DNA of 64,000 nucleotides from Hoeflea_A sp965249925. Its GTDB lineage: Bacteria; Pseudomonadota; Alphaproteobacteria; Rhizobiales; Rhizobiaceae. The notes under the pieces are model-generated. The model made no database searches. It saw only the letters and a program-made list of their open reading frames with translations, and was not told the origin of the DNA. The translations under genes and the position numbers were made by a program. This document shows positions 54,032 through 61,770 of the stretch, piece after piece (the stretch's first letter is position 1; each line of letters begins with the position of its first letter). Where the stretch lies: positions 5,518,001 through 5,582,000 of the forward strand of contig OZ252260.1 in assembly GCA_965249925.1 (NCBI GenBank). The letters run 5' to 3'.

Positions 54032-54754
54032 ATGAATTCTGTGCGTGCCATATCGTGCTCGATTGGGTCGTTTGCCACATTTGAAGTCCCGATCTTGGCT
54101 TGGAACGCGGATGTTCCTGCGCGGTTTTTTAATGCCGTCTATTCAGCACTCAAAGGAACTGTGACAATTCGGCCAGATGACTTTTTCGTAGCAAATGGAA
54201 TGTCGCTAGGAGATTGCAAAGCAGGATTTCGTGTTTTAGGTGGCGCAAACACGCTAGAGCTGACGTCAAATAGCCTTGTCGCAACATTTCCCTATTTTGG
54301 CGGCGATCAAGCAGCATACGTAGATGCGATAATTTTGCAGACTTACGCAGCTGTCCTAAATGAATTCTCGGAGATTCGTGTTGATTCTATTCGTTCTGAT
54401 GCAAACCATCACTTGGCACTAACTGGTGGTGCAACCGCCCGTGATTTGCTTGCTGCAGGAGCTGTCAAAGACATCGAAAAACGCAGCAAGAACAGTGGTT
54501 TAGTCGAAATCGAACCGGCAATTAGGTTTCGGATAGTTGATAAAAATAGTAAATGGAATTGTAGGGTCGGTGTGGAATTTTCCGAATATGTTGCCGGTGG
54601 TCTGTTTACCGACCGCTCAATTATGATCAACGATTTGACAGGCAGGCAGGCACCGGATCAGCAGTTTAAACTGGTGCGACATATAGAAGGTATGATCTTG
54701 GAGTTGCTTCAACTTGAGTATGTTGAGGGTGATAGCAATGCTACAAAACCTTAA
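54032..54754 (+). CDS. Unknown protein, first gene of the RES/Xre set
   Basis: 240 residues from ATG 54032 (TTG 53984 is an upstream alternative). Alternating strands and a C-terminal helix HIEGMILELLQLEYVEGD; overall layout reminds me of the TIGR04255 group but I cannot confirm it. AT-rich like the next two genes. Its 3' end overlaps the Xre/MbcA-like antitoxin gene by 17 nt, indicating a three-gene operon. Function unknown. Confidence 0.55.
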   Translation: MNSVRAISCSIGSFATFEVPILAWNADVPARFFNAVYSALKGTVTIRPDDFFVANGMSLGDCKAGFRVLGGANTLELTSNSLVATFPYFGGDQAAYVDAIILQTYAAVLNEFSEIRVDSIRSDANHHLALTGGATARDLLAAGAVKDIEKRSKNSGLVEIEPAIRFRIVDKNSKWNCRVGVEFSEYVAGGLFTDRSIMINDLTGRQAPDQQFKLVRHIEGMILELLQLEYVEGDSNATKP

Positions 54755-55334
54755 TCGAGACGATGATTTGTCGCGAAATGAGGCTAGGAAGAGCCTTGAG
54801 GGGAATGCAGATCAACGACCGCCGGCGGCTACGATCGTTCCTTTGACGCGCTGGGTTGAAGTACTGCGGCAAGAGTTCACTGCCCAATCCTATGAAGCGA
54901 AAGTCAGAGGTAACCTTTTGGGCCAACGTTTGGTTTTTCAGTATGATAGGGATGTTAGGTCAGAACCAGCATCAAAATTGCCGACAGGCCTTGCAGATGG
55001 CTTCAACAAAATCTGTCAACGTTGGAACCTCAACCGAATTGAACGCGCAAGGCTGTTGCACCTTGAGAGTGAGATGGGACTGTTTGACCTCATAGCCTCG
55101 GGCCAGGTTCATCCGCCAACTGGCGATCTGAAAGACCGCATGGCATTTGTTATTGGGATTAGCGTCGGATTGGGCGACCTATTTAATGATGACAGGGATG
55201 CTGAGCTCCAATGGCTTAATACCCCAAAGGCTGATTTCGGGAACGCAAGTGCAATGAGTCACATGCTTGAAGGTTCGATGCAAAACCTACTAGCTGTGGT
55301 CGCACGTGTGAAAGTTGCCCGAGGTCTAGTCTGA
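54738..55334 (+). CDS. Xre/MbcA/ParS-type antitoxin
   Basis: 198 residues from ATG 54738 (GAGGGTG upstream; ATG 54720 possible). RWNLNRIERARLLHLESEMG is the Xre-like helical region. The C-terminal LQWLNTPKADFGNASAMSHM with LEGSMQNLLAVVARVKVARG is the DUF2384 toxin-binding domain. Neutralises the RES toxin encoded next and probably represses the operon. An N-terminal extension of about 80 residues is unusual for the family. Confidence 0.8.
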   Translation: MLQNLNRDDDLSRNEARKSLEGNADQRPPAATIVPLTRWVEVLRQEFTAQSYEAKVRGNLLGQRLVFQYDRDVRSEPASKLPTGLADGFNKICQRWNLNRIERARLLHLESEMGLFDLIASGQVHPPTGDLKDRMAFVIGISVGLGDLFNDDRDAELQWLNTPKADFGNASAMSHMLEGSMQNLLAVVARVKVARGLV

Positions 55335-55988
55335 ATGCTGGAACATCTAACCCCACAACACGAAGACTACTCGGTCATTCGCCTCGCTTCCGTTGGTGAC
55401 TCAAGCGTAGGACGACTTCTGGAGCGGGGAATAAGCCCCCAAAGCTTCTCAGAAATCCAAGAGCGCCTGCGGGAGCTTGGCTTTGTTTTTGAGTCAGAAC
55501 AACTTATTGATGGCGTATTTGAACCGAACCCAAGTTACCCCACTCCGTTCAGGCCAACTCGATTTACGAGCGGTCAAAAGGCTGTCTTCTATGCAGCGCT
55601 TGAAGAAGAAACCTCAATTGAAGAGATGAAATATTACCAAACCAAGGAGCAGGAATTATCTGAAGTCGAAGGCTCATCGAATGTTTCGCCACGATATTTT
55701 AGCGTATTCGAAATCGATTTCGGCGGCGAAGTTTTGGATCTGTTTCCGTTGCGTGATAGTTGCCCAGAGTTGACCAGCTCTGACGAAGGTGGATATCAGA
55801 AATGCAGATCGCTCGCTGATGAAGCACGAAGCAGATCGATTGACGCATTTAGGACGCCGTCTGCCCGAAGGAGCGGCGGAATATGCACTCCCGTATTCGC
55901 TCGCAATTCCTTAGGATCGACTCCAAACCTGAGGCGCAACGGCTGCTTTATCAACAAGGAAGGCGACATTGTGTTTGAGAGTGTATGA
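55335..55988 (+). CDS. RES-domain toxin (NAD+ phosphorylase family)
   Basis: 217 residues starting on the base after the antitoxin stop. RES pattern: Arg76 in FRPTRF, Tyr86 and Glu96/97 in FYAALEEETSIEEMKYY, and Ser176 in RTPSARRSGG. RES toxins degrade NAD+ and arrest growth. It is antitoxin-first, as usual for RES/Xre. In a prophage it could act in maintenance or abortive infection. Confidence 0.8.
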   Translation: MLEHLTPQHEDYSVIRLASVGDSSVGRLLERGISPQSFSEIQERLRELGFVFESEQLIDGVFEPNPSYPTPFRPTRFTSGQKAVFYAALEEETSIEEMKYYQTKEQELSEVEGSSNVSPRYFSVFEIDFGGEVLDLFPLRDSCPELTSSDEGGYQKCRSLADEARSRSIDAFRTPSARRSGGICTPVFARNSLGSTPNLRRNGCFINKEGDIVFESV

Positions 55989-56101
55989 TGCTGAGCTACT
56001 CATGGGGCGCGTAGACGGTTTCGGTATTCGGTTCAACAGCGGATCTTGTCATTGGCGCGCTGAGGCTTTTGCCGCCGGAAAACCGCTAGTCTTTCGACCA
56101 T

Positions 56102-56764
56102 TTAGATGGCAGATACGGATTCCTGTGGCCACAAAATATTTACCTGCTGTTTTGACACCATGACATCGCAGTACTCTTCGATGCTTGGATCCTCTGGCTC
56201 AGTTTTACAATGGATCAGCTGTGTGGCGTTCTCGCCGAGCAGTTGATAGTCCCAATCTGCTCCCTCCCAGTAGGATGCATCAATCGGCCTTAAGGGTGCT
56301 AAGTGGTTGTACAGGCGACCCCAAGACTCCAGTCTGCCCGTGGCAAGCTTGTCTCGGATCTCTAATCCAACAGGCACCCAAGCCCAGTACGTTAGGTCTT
56401 TGTCGTACACGTGCGGATCGATATGCAAAAAAAGATCGCGGATAGGCATGTCGGGGACAGGTTCGCTTAGCATTGCTGACATCTGCTGGTCGGCTTCTCG
56501 TAACCGATCCACAAGCTCCTCGTGCCAGCGCTTGATCTCGATGACGAACAAAAGCGGATAGAGGAGCACAACGAGAATGAAAGGCAGTGCTGCGGCAATG
56601 ATACGCGGAACCAGATCGTTTTCGGGTGTGAGCCACCAAGAGATACACGCCCACACGATCTGGCCAACGACCAAGATACCAATGTGAAACGGCGTATCGA
56701 TACGCGTCAATCTGCGCCCGGTCGCGATTGCGCGGCTAGAAACTTGCCTCCAGTAGCCGCTCAT
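56102..56764 (-). CDS. Two-helix membrane protein, unknown
   Basis: 220 residues. Helices at about residues 28-48 (IGILVVGQIVWACISWWL) and 55-75 (IIAAALPFILVVLLYPLLFV), then a soluble domain with Trp-rich DLTYWAWVPVGLEIRDK. No family recognised. Transcribed leftward, divergent from the 103-aa gene. Confidence 0.5.
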   Translation of the reverse strand: MSGYWRQVSSRAIATGRRLTRIDTPFHIGILVVGQIVWACISWWLTPENDLVPRIIAAALPFILVVLLYPLLFVIEIKRWHEELVDRLREADQQMSAMLSEPVPDMPIRDLFLHIDPHVYDKDLTYWAWVPVGLEIRDKLATGRLESWGRLYNHLAPLRPIDASYWEGADWDYQLLGENATQLIHCKTEPEDPSIEEYCDVMVSKQQVNILWPQESVSAI

Positions 56765-56881
56765 TTTTGCCCTTCATCGGATGTCACGTCGTTCTCCAGT
56801 CGTGTGCCAATATAAGCCAGTGGTTGTTTGTTTGTGTCGGTACTACCATATAATCCGCTTTGGACGGCGGGAGGACCGAGC

Positions 56882-57193
56882 ATGACGGAGCAAACATACT
56901 TCGAGAATTCGCAATGGCGCCTGGAGCGGCGAGGGATCGAATCAACAAACCCGAAGAGATTTTACCAAATCGACGCCGATCGGCTTGGTGAAACAACAGA
57001 ACGCAACGGGGTTGTTTACTATGATTGGCCACTACACATGGCCGAGAAGGATTGGGTAAATCTGAATGAGTTCATCGAGGTTTTCGATAGAGGGCTCGAC
57101 GCTCATAAAGGCCAGCTGAAAAGTCCGCGTGATGACGAGATGTTTAAGCGTAGTTGTGATCACGCCAGGAGTATTGCCTCGGGAACTTGGTAG
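56882..57193 (+). CDS. Small cargo protein, unknown
   Basis: 103 residues from ATG 56882. WRLERRGIESTNPKRFYQID then VVYYDWPLHMAEKDWVNLNE. Compact, soluble. No recognised domain. Sits alone between divergent genes. Confidence 0.5.
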   Translation: MTEQTYFENSQWRLERRGIESTNPKRFYQIDADRLGETTERNGVVYYDWPLHMAEKDWVNLNEFIEVFDRGLDAHKGQLKSPRDDEMFKRSCDHARSIASGTW

Positions 57194-57234
57194 CAGTCTC
57201 CGCAAAACCTCGCGCAGAAGATATTAGCCGGTTG

Positions 57235-58206
57235 TCAGTCGTCCTTGAGTAGCTTGTGGCCTTCAAGGGTGCGGATGAACTTGTAAGCCTGGGCTTTGTT
57301 GGTGAGGCCATCCTTGCCGCTGAGTTCGCCAAGAACGCCGGCGCCAATGGCCTTCACGAAATCGCCGTAGAACTTTGGGGTCCAGAACGCCGAATCGATC
57401 TCAGAGATCCTACCGGCAACGTCGAGCACACGGCCAGCGACCCCAAGCCGTTCTGGCCTGAGCTGGCGTTTGAATTCGTAGTAGTCGGGGATGAGTTGAG
57501 TTTCGACCACGGACTGTGAGTATTTGCGGATTTCTTCGATATCCGCGCCGCCGTCCGCGCGTTCTTGAATGCCCGCGGAGAGTTGTTGCATGTGCAGGGA
57601 GAAGCCTTCTCGGGTATTGGAAACGCGCGAGCGTACCTCCAATATCTGGTCTGGTTCCAACTCACCAAGTTTCGGAACGAATGCGCTGAGAGCCGTTTGC
57701 GCGAGCGCCGATCTGACAACTTCCGTGTTCATAGTCGTCACTCGGTCAAGGGACTCGAGCCTCGGCAATCTAATGTCTCTTCGGAGTGCGTGAAGTGTTG
57801 CAGATTCTACCACCTCGAACATGTGGATCTGTTTGCCTCTATCAGTAAGATAAAAATCCTCTGTTCCGAGATTAAGGTCCTCTTGATCGATTAACGAAGC
57901 TTCTAATATGGCTCTGTGGCTGGGTAAAATCAGCAAATCCATAATTCTTTTCAGTTCAGCCTGCGAAACATCGGGAAGACGCTCGACAACTCCATTCTCC
58001 AGAAGGGGCTTTATGTCATTTTTCCAATGATCGTTCATCCTGTGTATCAGCTTCGGGGATTCCGAAATAGAATGGGTACCAATCAGTTCGCCGAGATTTT
58101 CTCTGATGGTTGGAAGGTACAGCCTGTCATAGTAGACAGCTAGAGTTGCAAGCTCCGATTTGTCGGTAATAAAGAGGTCTGATGTGTAGACGACTTCGTT
58201 CTTCAA
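57235..58206 (-). CDS. Unknown protein encoded with an RHH regulator
   Basis: 323 residues from TTG 58206, two bases after the RHH stop; the frame runs further upstream but inside the RHH gene. Helical throughout (HRMNDHWKNDIKPLLENGVV; RVSNTREGFSLHMQQLSAGI) with an acidic strand at the N-terminus. I recognise no family. Two-gene operon with an RHH protein is the layout of many toxin-antitoxin or defence units, but no catalytic motif is visible. Confidence 0.55.
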   Translation of the reverse strand: MKNEVVYTSDLFITDKSELATLAVYYDRLYLPTIRENLGELIGTHSISESPKLIHRMNDHWKNDIKPLLENGVVERLPDVSQAELKRIMDLLILPSHRAILEASLIDQEDLNLGTEDFYLTDRGKQIHMFEVVESATLHALRRDIRLPRLESLDRVTTMNTEVVRSALAQTALSAFVPKLGELEPDQILEVRSRVSNTREGFSLHMQQLSAGIQERADGGADIEEIRKYSQSVVETQLIPDYYEFKRQLRPERLGVAGRVLDVAGRISEIDSAFWTPKFYGDFVKAIGAGVLGELSGKDGLTNKAQAYKFIRTLEGHKLLKDD

Positions 58207-58207
58207 T

Positions 58208-58411
58208 TCACTCGCCGAGGTTGTAACCGAGCTCTTCCAGCCGCTCGCGCAACAGGCGGCGGACTGCTTCAGGGCGGGAAGGGGTGTCGGGCTGAGTGGC
58301 AATGTAGGCGTCGAGAGCGTCAAGATGATCGCGGACGAGGCGGACGTTTACCGCTTCACTATCAACGGACGGCCTACCACGCGAAGTTTTTTTAGCGCTA
58401 ATAATTGACAC
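58208..58411 (-). CDS. Ribbon-helix-helix regulator
   Basis: 67 residues from GTG 58411. RGRPSVDSEAVNVRLVRDHL followed by DALDAYIATQPDTPSRPEAV is the RHH fold (strand VNVRLV, then two helices). First gene of the operon; binds probably the two palindromes in its own promoter. Confidence 0.75.
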   Translation of the reverse strand: MSIISAKKTSRGRPSVDSEAVNVRLVRDHLDALDAYIATQPDTPSRPEAVRRLLRERLEELGYNLGE

Positions 58412-58430
58412 TCCTATTTTTTAGCGCTAA
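58392..58430 (-). promoter_or_regulatory. Twin palindromic operators of the RHH operon
   Basis: The perfect palindrome TTAGCGCTAA occurs at 58392-58401 (inside the first codons of the RHH gene) and at 58421-58430, centres 29 nt apart. This is close to three helical turns, so two bound RHH dimers would lie on the same face. Confidence 0.7.
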
Positions 58431-58438
58431 ATATAAAC

Positions 58439-58473
58439 GAGCCAAGCCAGGGCGGCAACCCTGTGCTCGGCTC
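58439..58473 (+). other. Two-tier hairpin upstream of the 115-aa gene
   Basis: Outer stem GAGCC (58439-58443) with GGCTC (58469-58473), inner stem CAGGG (58448-58452) with CCCTG (58459-58463). A hairpin with the same outer ends precedes the S24-like gene at 58860. No T-tract. Ends 32 nt before the ATG at 58505, just ahead of a TGGAGG ribosome-binding site. Confidence 0.5.
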
Positions 58474-58504
58474 TAACCGAAACCAACCTTTCCTGGAGGC
58501 TGGA

Positions 58505-58852
58505 ATGGCTGATTCCGTAAATACCACAAGTGTCATTCGTGGCAATCGCGTCGTCATTAATCGCGCCGCGGTGATGAAGCGCGCATGGCAAATCATTCGC
58601 GAGCAATACACCTTCGCTGGCCACTTCTCGCGGCCGTCCTGTTATCGACAGGCGCTCGCTTGGGCATTGTCGAAAGCTTGGAGCGAGGCGAAGGATGCAT
58701 TGCTCATCGCGGCTATGTCAGACGAAGAGCGGGAGTTCAACATTGCCTGCTTAAAGCGTCAGATCGAGCATTTGAGCTATCGCCCTTTGGGCCACAGTGT
58801 CCAGCGCGAGCGAGCAAACCTTGAAAGGAAAATCACGGCTCTTGCAGCCTGA
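58505..58852 (+). CDS. Small protein, unknown, probably regulated early gene
   Basis: 115 residues from ATG 58505 with TGGAGG upstream. AAVMKRAWQIIREQYTFAGH then LAWALSKAWSEAKDALLIAA; similar short proteins start with a Ser/Thr-rich stretch and are frequent in rhizobial prophages and plasmids. Function unknown. Confidence 0.55.
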   Translation: MADSVNTTSVIRGNRVVINRAAVMKRAWQIIREQYTFAGHFSRPSCYRQALAWALSKAWSEAKDALLIAAMSDEEREFNIACLKRQIEHLSYRPLGHSVQRERANLERKITALAA

Positions 58853-58859
58853 AACTAAC

Positions 58860-58894
58860 GAGCCGGGCAAGCGTTGGCGCGCTTAACCCGGCTC
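58860..58894 (+). other. Two-tier hairpin upstream of the S24-like gene
   Basis: Outer stem GAGCCGGG (58860-58867) with CCCGGCTC (58887-58894), inner stem AAGCG (58869-58873) with CGCTT (58880-58884). Located 6 bp after the preceding stop and 33 bp before the next ATG. Could be a processing site, attenuator or translation control element shared with 58439. Confidence 0.55.
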
Positions 58895-58927
58895 TGTCAA
58901 ATCACTCGCGTTAGGAGCGATACGACT

Positions 58928-59404
58928 ATGGATAAGCATATCAGGGACGCAGACGAGGATATAGGGGGCGACGGCACGTGTTTTCGGCCAGACCTGCTTC
59001 CGAACATTTATGCGCTGAGGCTGGAAGGCGATTGCATGCATCCCACCATCCAAGATGGCCAGTTGGCGGTTTTGTCACCGCTTGCACCGATTGAGCCCGG
59101 CGATTTCGTCGGAGTGTTCTTCAAGGACCGACTGCACGACTTTCGGAACTGCAATGTGATCATCAAGCGATTGGTGATGGCGCCTTGGCAGGGCTATCAG
59201 TTCGGCATTCCGATAAAAGGTGAGGTCACGCCGTTGATGATCATCGAGCAACTGAATCCAATCAAACGGTATCGGGTCGATTGCTGTGATGTTTTGGCAG
59301 TTCACAAGGTCCTTGGCACCTATGAGCCGGGGCGACAGGATATGTTCAGACTGTCCGAGGCCGATGCGCGGTTGATCTACGACGATCAACAGGCAGTGGC
59401 GTAG
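58928..59404 (+). CDS. S24/LexA-like protein with Cys replacing the catalytic Ser
   Basis: 158 residues from ATG 58928, no helix-turn-helix. LRLEGDCMHPTIQDGQLAVL is the LexA/S24 active-site strand, but Ser is replaced by Cys36 (G-D-C-M instead of G-D-S-M). Lys80 in VIIKRLV is in the expected place. The rest keeps the S24 beta fold. It could be a Cys-dependent protease or a catalytically altered ligand-binding domain. First of four same-strand genes leading to the pentamer array. Confidence 0.7.
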   Translation: MDKHIRDADEDIGGDGTCFRPDLLPNIYALRLEGDCMHPTIQDGQLAVLSPLAPIEPGDFVGVFFKDRLHDFRNCNVIIKRLVMAPWQGYQFGIPIKGEVTPLMIIEQLNPIKRYRVDCCDVLAVHKVLGTYEPGRQDMFRLSEADARLIYDDQQAVA

Positions 59405-59419
59405 GGGAGGGAGGAACAA

Positions 59420-59665
59420 ATGACAATCGCTTCCCTGGTACAGCGTCGGCGCATCGAAGACCTTATCGAGCGTTTGATCGGCTTCTTGGACGATCTGGAC
59501 GGCGACCCTGATCTTGAACCGTCCCTTGGGATGAAGGGCAACGATCTCGACCTTGAAGACGACAACGATTTTGAACCGGATCTTGCCGGTAGTTCGACCG
59601 ACTTCGAGTATGACGAGGCCGAACTTGACGATCCCGGTTTCATATGGGGCGGCCAAGGTGCTTGA
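59420..59665 (+). CDS. Small acidic protein, unknown
   Basis: 81 residues. A basic helical start (LVQRRRIEDLIERLIGFLDD) followed by an acidic tail with DLEPSLG and DFEPDLAG, two similar D-x-E-P-x-L-x-G units. Gene starts 15 nt after the S24-like stop. Acidic mimic or adaptor is possible; unknown. The 230 bp after it holds no gene. Confidence 0.5.
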   Translation: MTIASLVQRRRIEDLIERLIGFLDDLDGDPDLEPSLGMKGNDLDLEDDNDFEPDLAGSSTDFEYDEAELDDPGFIWGGQGA

Positions 59666-59896
59666 CAGTGCAGGAAATAGCAGCACCATCGAACGGGCAA
59701 GTACATTGCAGGGCAGGATTTGAAGCCGAAGCGCGGCGCGAGACCAGCCTAATCACCCGTACATAACCAATTTATCGAATTCCCCGCGACCAAGGGGGAA
59801 GGACGCGAACACTAGAGCTTCTGTGGCCTCGGTGTTCGTATGAACCCACTATCGCGTTCGGTGGCTTGGTCGGCCGGGCGCCACAGGAGACCTGTC

Positions 59897-60655
59897 ATGG
59901 CTATTCGAAAAAAGGAAACCACAACCGAAATCACCATCCCCCCGTTGAAGCGGGGATCGGTAAAGCTGCGGATCATAGGAGTCACGCCGCTGTTCCAGAA
60001 CCGGATGGCGAACAAGGTAAAGCAACAACTGCTGGTCGGCAGCCAGAAGAAAGGTAAAGCGGACCGCGTGGCGATAAAGCACCATCCGGTCGATGAGTTT
60101 CGAGACAGCGCGGAGATGCTTCCGGACGGTCCAACCGCACTTGGCTTGAAGGTCACGGCAGTAAAGGGCGCGATGGCTACCGCTGCGCTTGAGACGCCTG
60201 GCATGACAAAGACGAGCGCGCAGCGATTGTTGTTTATGCCGGGTGACTTCGTTCCTCTCTACGGCATACCGCAGTTGCGGATGGACGTGGTCCGGTCGGC
60301 CGACGTCGCAAAGACGCCGGACATTCGGTCACGAGCCTTTCTCCCCCAGTGGGGAGCGGAGATTGAAATTCAGTTCATTGTTCCGCAATTGTCGGTCACC
60401 GCAGTTACAACGTTGCTCTGCAACGCTGGCATCCTTGTTGGAGTCGGCGATTTCCGTCAGGAGAAGGGCAAAGGCGGCTTTGGTAGTTTCCGCGTTCTCG
60501 GACCTGGCGAAGAAGACGGCGAGTGGGACGATTTGGTCAAGAACCAAGGCCGCAAAGCGCAGGAAGCTGCGTTGGCTGATCCTGATTATGCAGATAGCGA
60601 TACCCAGGATCTCATGGAGTTTTATGAGGCCGAAGTGAAGCGGAGGGCAGCGTAA
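59897..60655 (+). CDS. RAMP-like protein (candidate RNA- or ssDNA-binding)
   Basis: 252 residues from ATG 59897. Strand 1 reads SVKLRIIGVTPLFQNRM, typical of a ferredoxin-like fold start. Residues 154-200 read strand (AEIEIQFIV), helix (LSVTAVTTLLCNAGILVGVG) and the glycine-rich loop GDFRQEKGKGGFGSFRV. The G-x-G...G-x-G-F-G pattern before the last strand is the RAMP signature of Cas5/6/7-type proteins. The protein also resembles a phage family with a PLIVH/PLFQN motif of unknown role. It overlaps the next gene by 1 nt and lies 560 bp before the pentamer array, so nucleic-acid filament formation on that array is a reasonable hypothesis. Confidence 0.6.
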   Translation: MAIRKKETTTEITIPPLKRGSVKLRIIGVTPLFQNRMANKVKQQLLVGSQKKGKADRVAIKHHPVDEFRDSAEMLPDGPTALGLKVTAVKGAMATAALETPGMTKTSAQRLLFMPGDFVPLYGIPQLRMDVVRSADVAKTPDIRSRAFLPQWGAEIEIQFIVPQLSVTAVTTLLCNAGILVGVGDFRQEKGKGGFGSFRVLGPGEEDGEWDDLVKNQGRKAQEAALADPDYADSDTQDLMEFYEAEVKRRAA

Positions 60656-61161
60656 TGTCCCGCCTTTCCAAGCAAGATCGCCGACATATCGTCGAAGAGT
60701 TCGCACGTCGGCATAATGGGCAATACAACCCGATGCTCTTTTTGGAGGAAGTTCGGAAGACCGGATCCGAGCATCCCGCCTACGAGTGGTTCGAATGGGA
60801 TCTCAAGAAAGCTGCACGGGCCTATCAGATTGAGCAGGCTCGGCAGTTCGCTCGAGACCTTAGGGTATCGTTTACAGTAGAGGATGTGTCGCCGAAGAGA
60901 AAAGTGAAAGTAGCTCACCAAGAGATGCCGCTGGTCATCTCACCGATCGAAGGGCGTCGGCACGGCGGCGGATATGTTCTGGTCGATCCGGAAGATCCGG
61001 AGCATATGCAAGAGCATTGTCGGCAGGCGGCAATGGCCCTGGGCTCATGGCTGAAACGGTACGGTTCCGCCTTGGAGTTCGCCGGCAGACGAAAGGCGGA
61101 AGTCGAGAGTGTTATTCGGACACTTGAGAATGCCCAGATGCTGGTCCGGGAGACGGCATAG
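60655..61161 (+). CDS. Partner of the RAMP-like protein, unknown
   Basis: 168 residues; the A of the upstream TAA stop begins its ATG (TAATG). Helical N-terminus (DRRHIVEEFARRHNGQYNPM; YEWFEWDLKKAARAYQIEQA), a central strand region (DVSPKRKVKVAHQEMPLVIS), then GGGYVLVDPEDPEHMQEHCR and a helical end. No catalytic motif seen. Last protein before the array, and presumably transcribed with it. Confidence 0.6.
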   Translation: MSRLSKQDRRHIVEEFARRHNGQYNPMLFLEEVRKTGSEHPAYEWFEWDLKKAARAYQIEQARQFARDLRVSFTVEDVSPKRKVKVAHQEMPLVISPIEGRRHGGGYVLVDPEDPEHMQEHCRQAAMALGSWLKRYGSALEFAGRRKAEVESVIRTLENAQMLVRETA

Positions 61162-61215
61162 CGACAGAATATCTTGAGTTGCATAGTGCGAAGATAGAAA
61201 CGCCCTATTCTATCT

Positions 61216-61764
61216 GGCAGGGATCACGGCAGGGTAAGGCAGTCCAGGTCCGGTATGTTGAGGATCGGCCTGTTCCGGTCCGGTATGGCGGGTTCTGGCG
61301 GGTCATGGCAGTCGCGGTAAGTCTCGTCGGGATCAGGCAAATTACGTCGGGTCAAGGCGCGTTATGGCCGGGCAAGGTAAGGCACGGCAGTCATGGTGAG
61401 GCTCATTATGGCGAGGCGCGGCTTGGCAAGCTGCGGCCAGTTGCGGCAAGGCAGTCACGGCAGGGTGAGGCATTTCGAGGTTAGGCGAGGCGGGGCTTGG
61501 TCTGGTCAGTCACGGCAGACAAGGCAAGGTGCGTCCTGTCATGGCCAGTTGCGGTCTGGCGTGGTCGGGTTCGGCGCGGCAGTCAAGGCAAGTTCCGTTA
61601 CGGCTTGGCGGGGCCAGTCACGGCAGTCCTGGTCAGGAACGGCGGGTTGTGTTGCGGCCCGGAGTGGAGAGACATGGCGCGGCGGGTCTAGGTATGGTGA
61701 GGCAGTCGAGGCGAGTAGCGGCATGTTCCGGTACGACGAGTCCTGTCGGGGTCCGGCAAGGCCA
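61216..61764 (+). repeat. Pentanucleotide-periodic non-coding array (G-K-Y-N-N units with 9-nt punctuation)
   Basis: From 61238 to 61764 the sequence divides exactly into 91 pentamers and eight 9-nt units. By hand count 88 of 91 pentamers start with G, 60 start GG and 24 GT, and 86 have C or T third; positions 4-5 vary freely. The 9-nt units (GGCAG plus TCNN, one with ACAA) start at 61238, 61307, 61386, 61450, 61514, 61578, 61622 and 61701, followed by 12, 14, 11, 11, 11, 7, 14 and 11 pentamers. Two further pentamers at 61228-61237 and an irregular start at 61216 precede it. A 5-nt period is incompatible with a normal codon pattern. A terminator follows at 61771. Confidence 0.9.
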
Positions 61765-61770
61765 CCAAAA

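Noticed and set aside
61216..61764. CRISPR array or tandem microsatellite
   Set aside because: No repeats of 20-40 nt with spacers and no cas1/cas2; units are 5 nt and differ at two positions throughout, unlike a slippage microsatellite.
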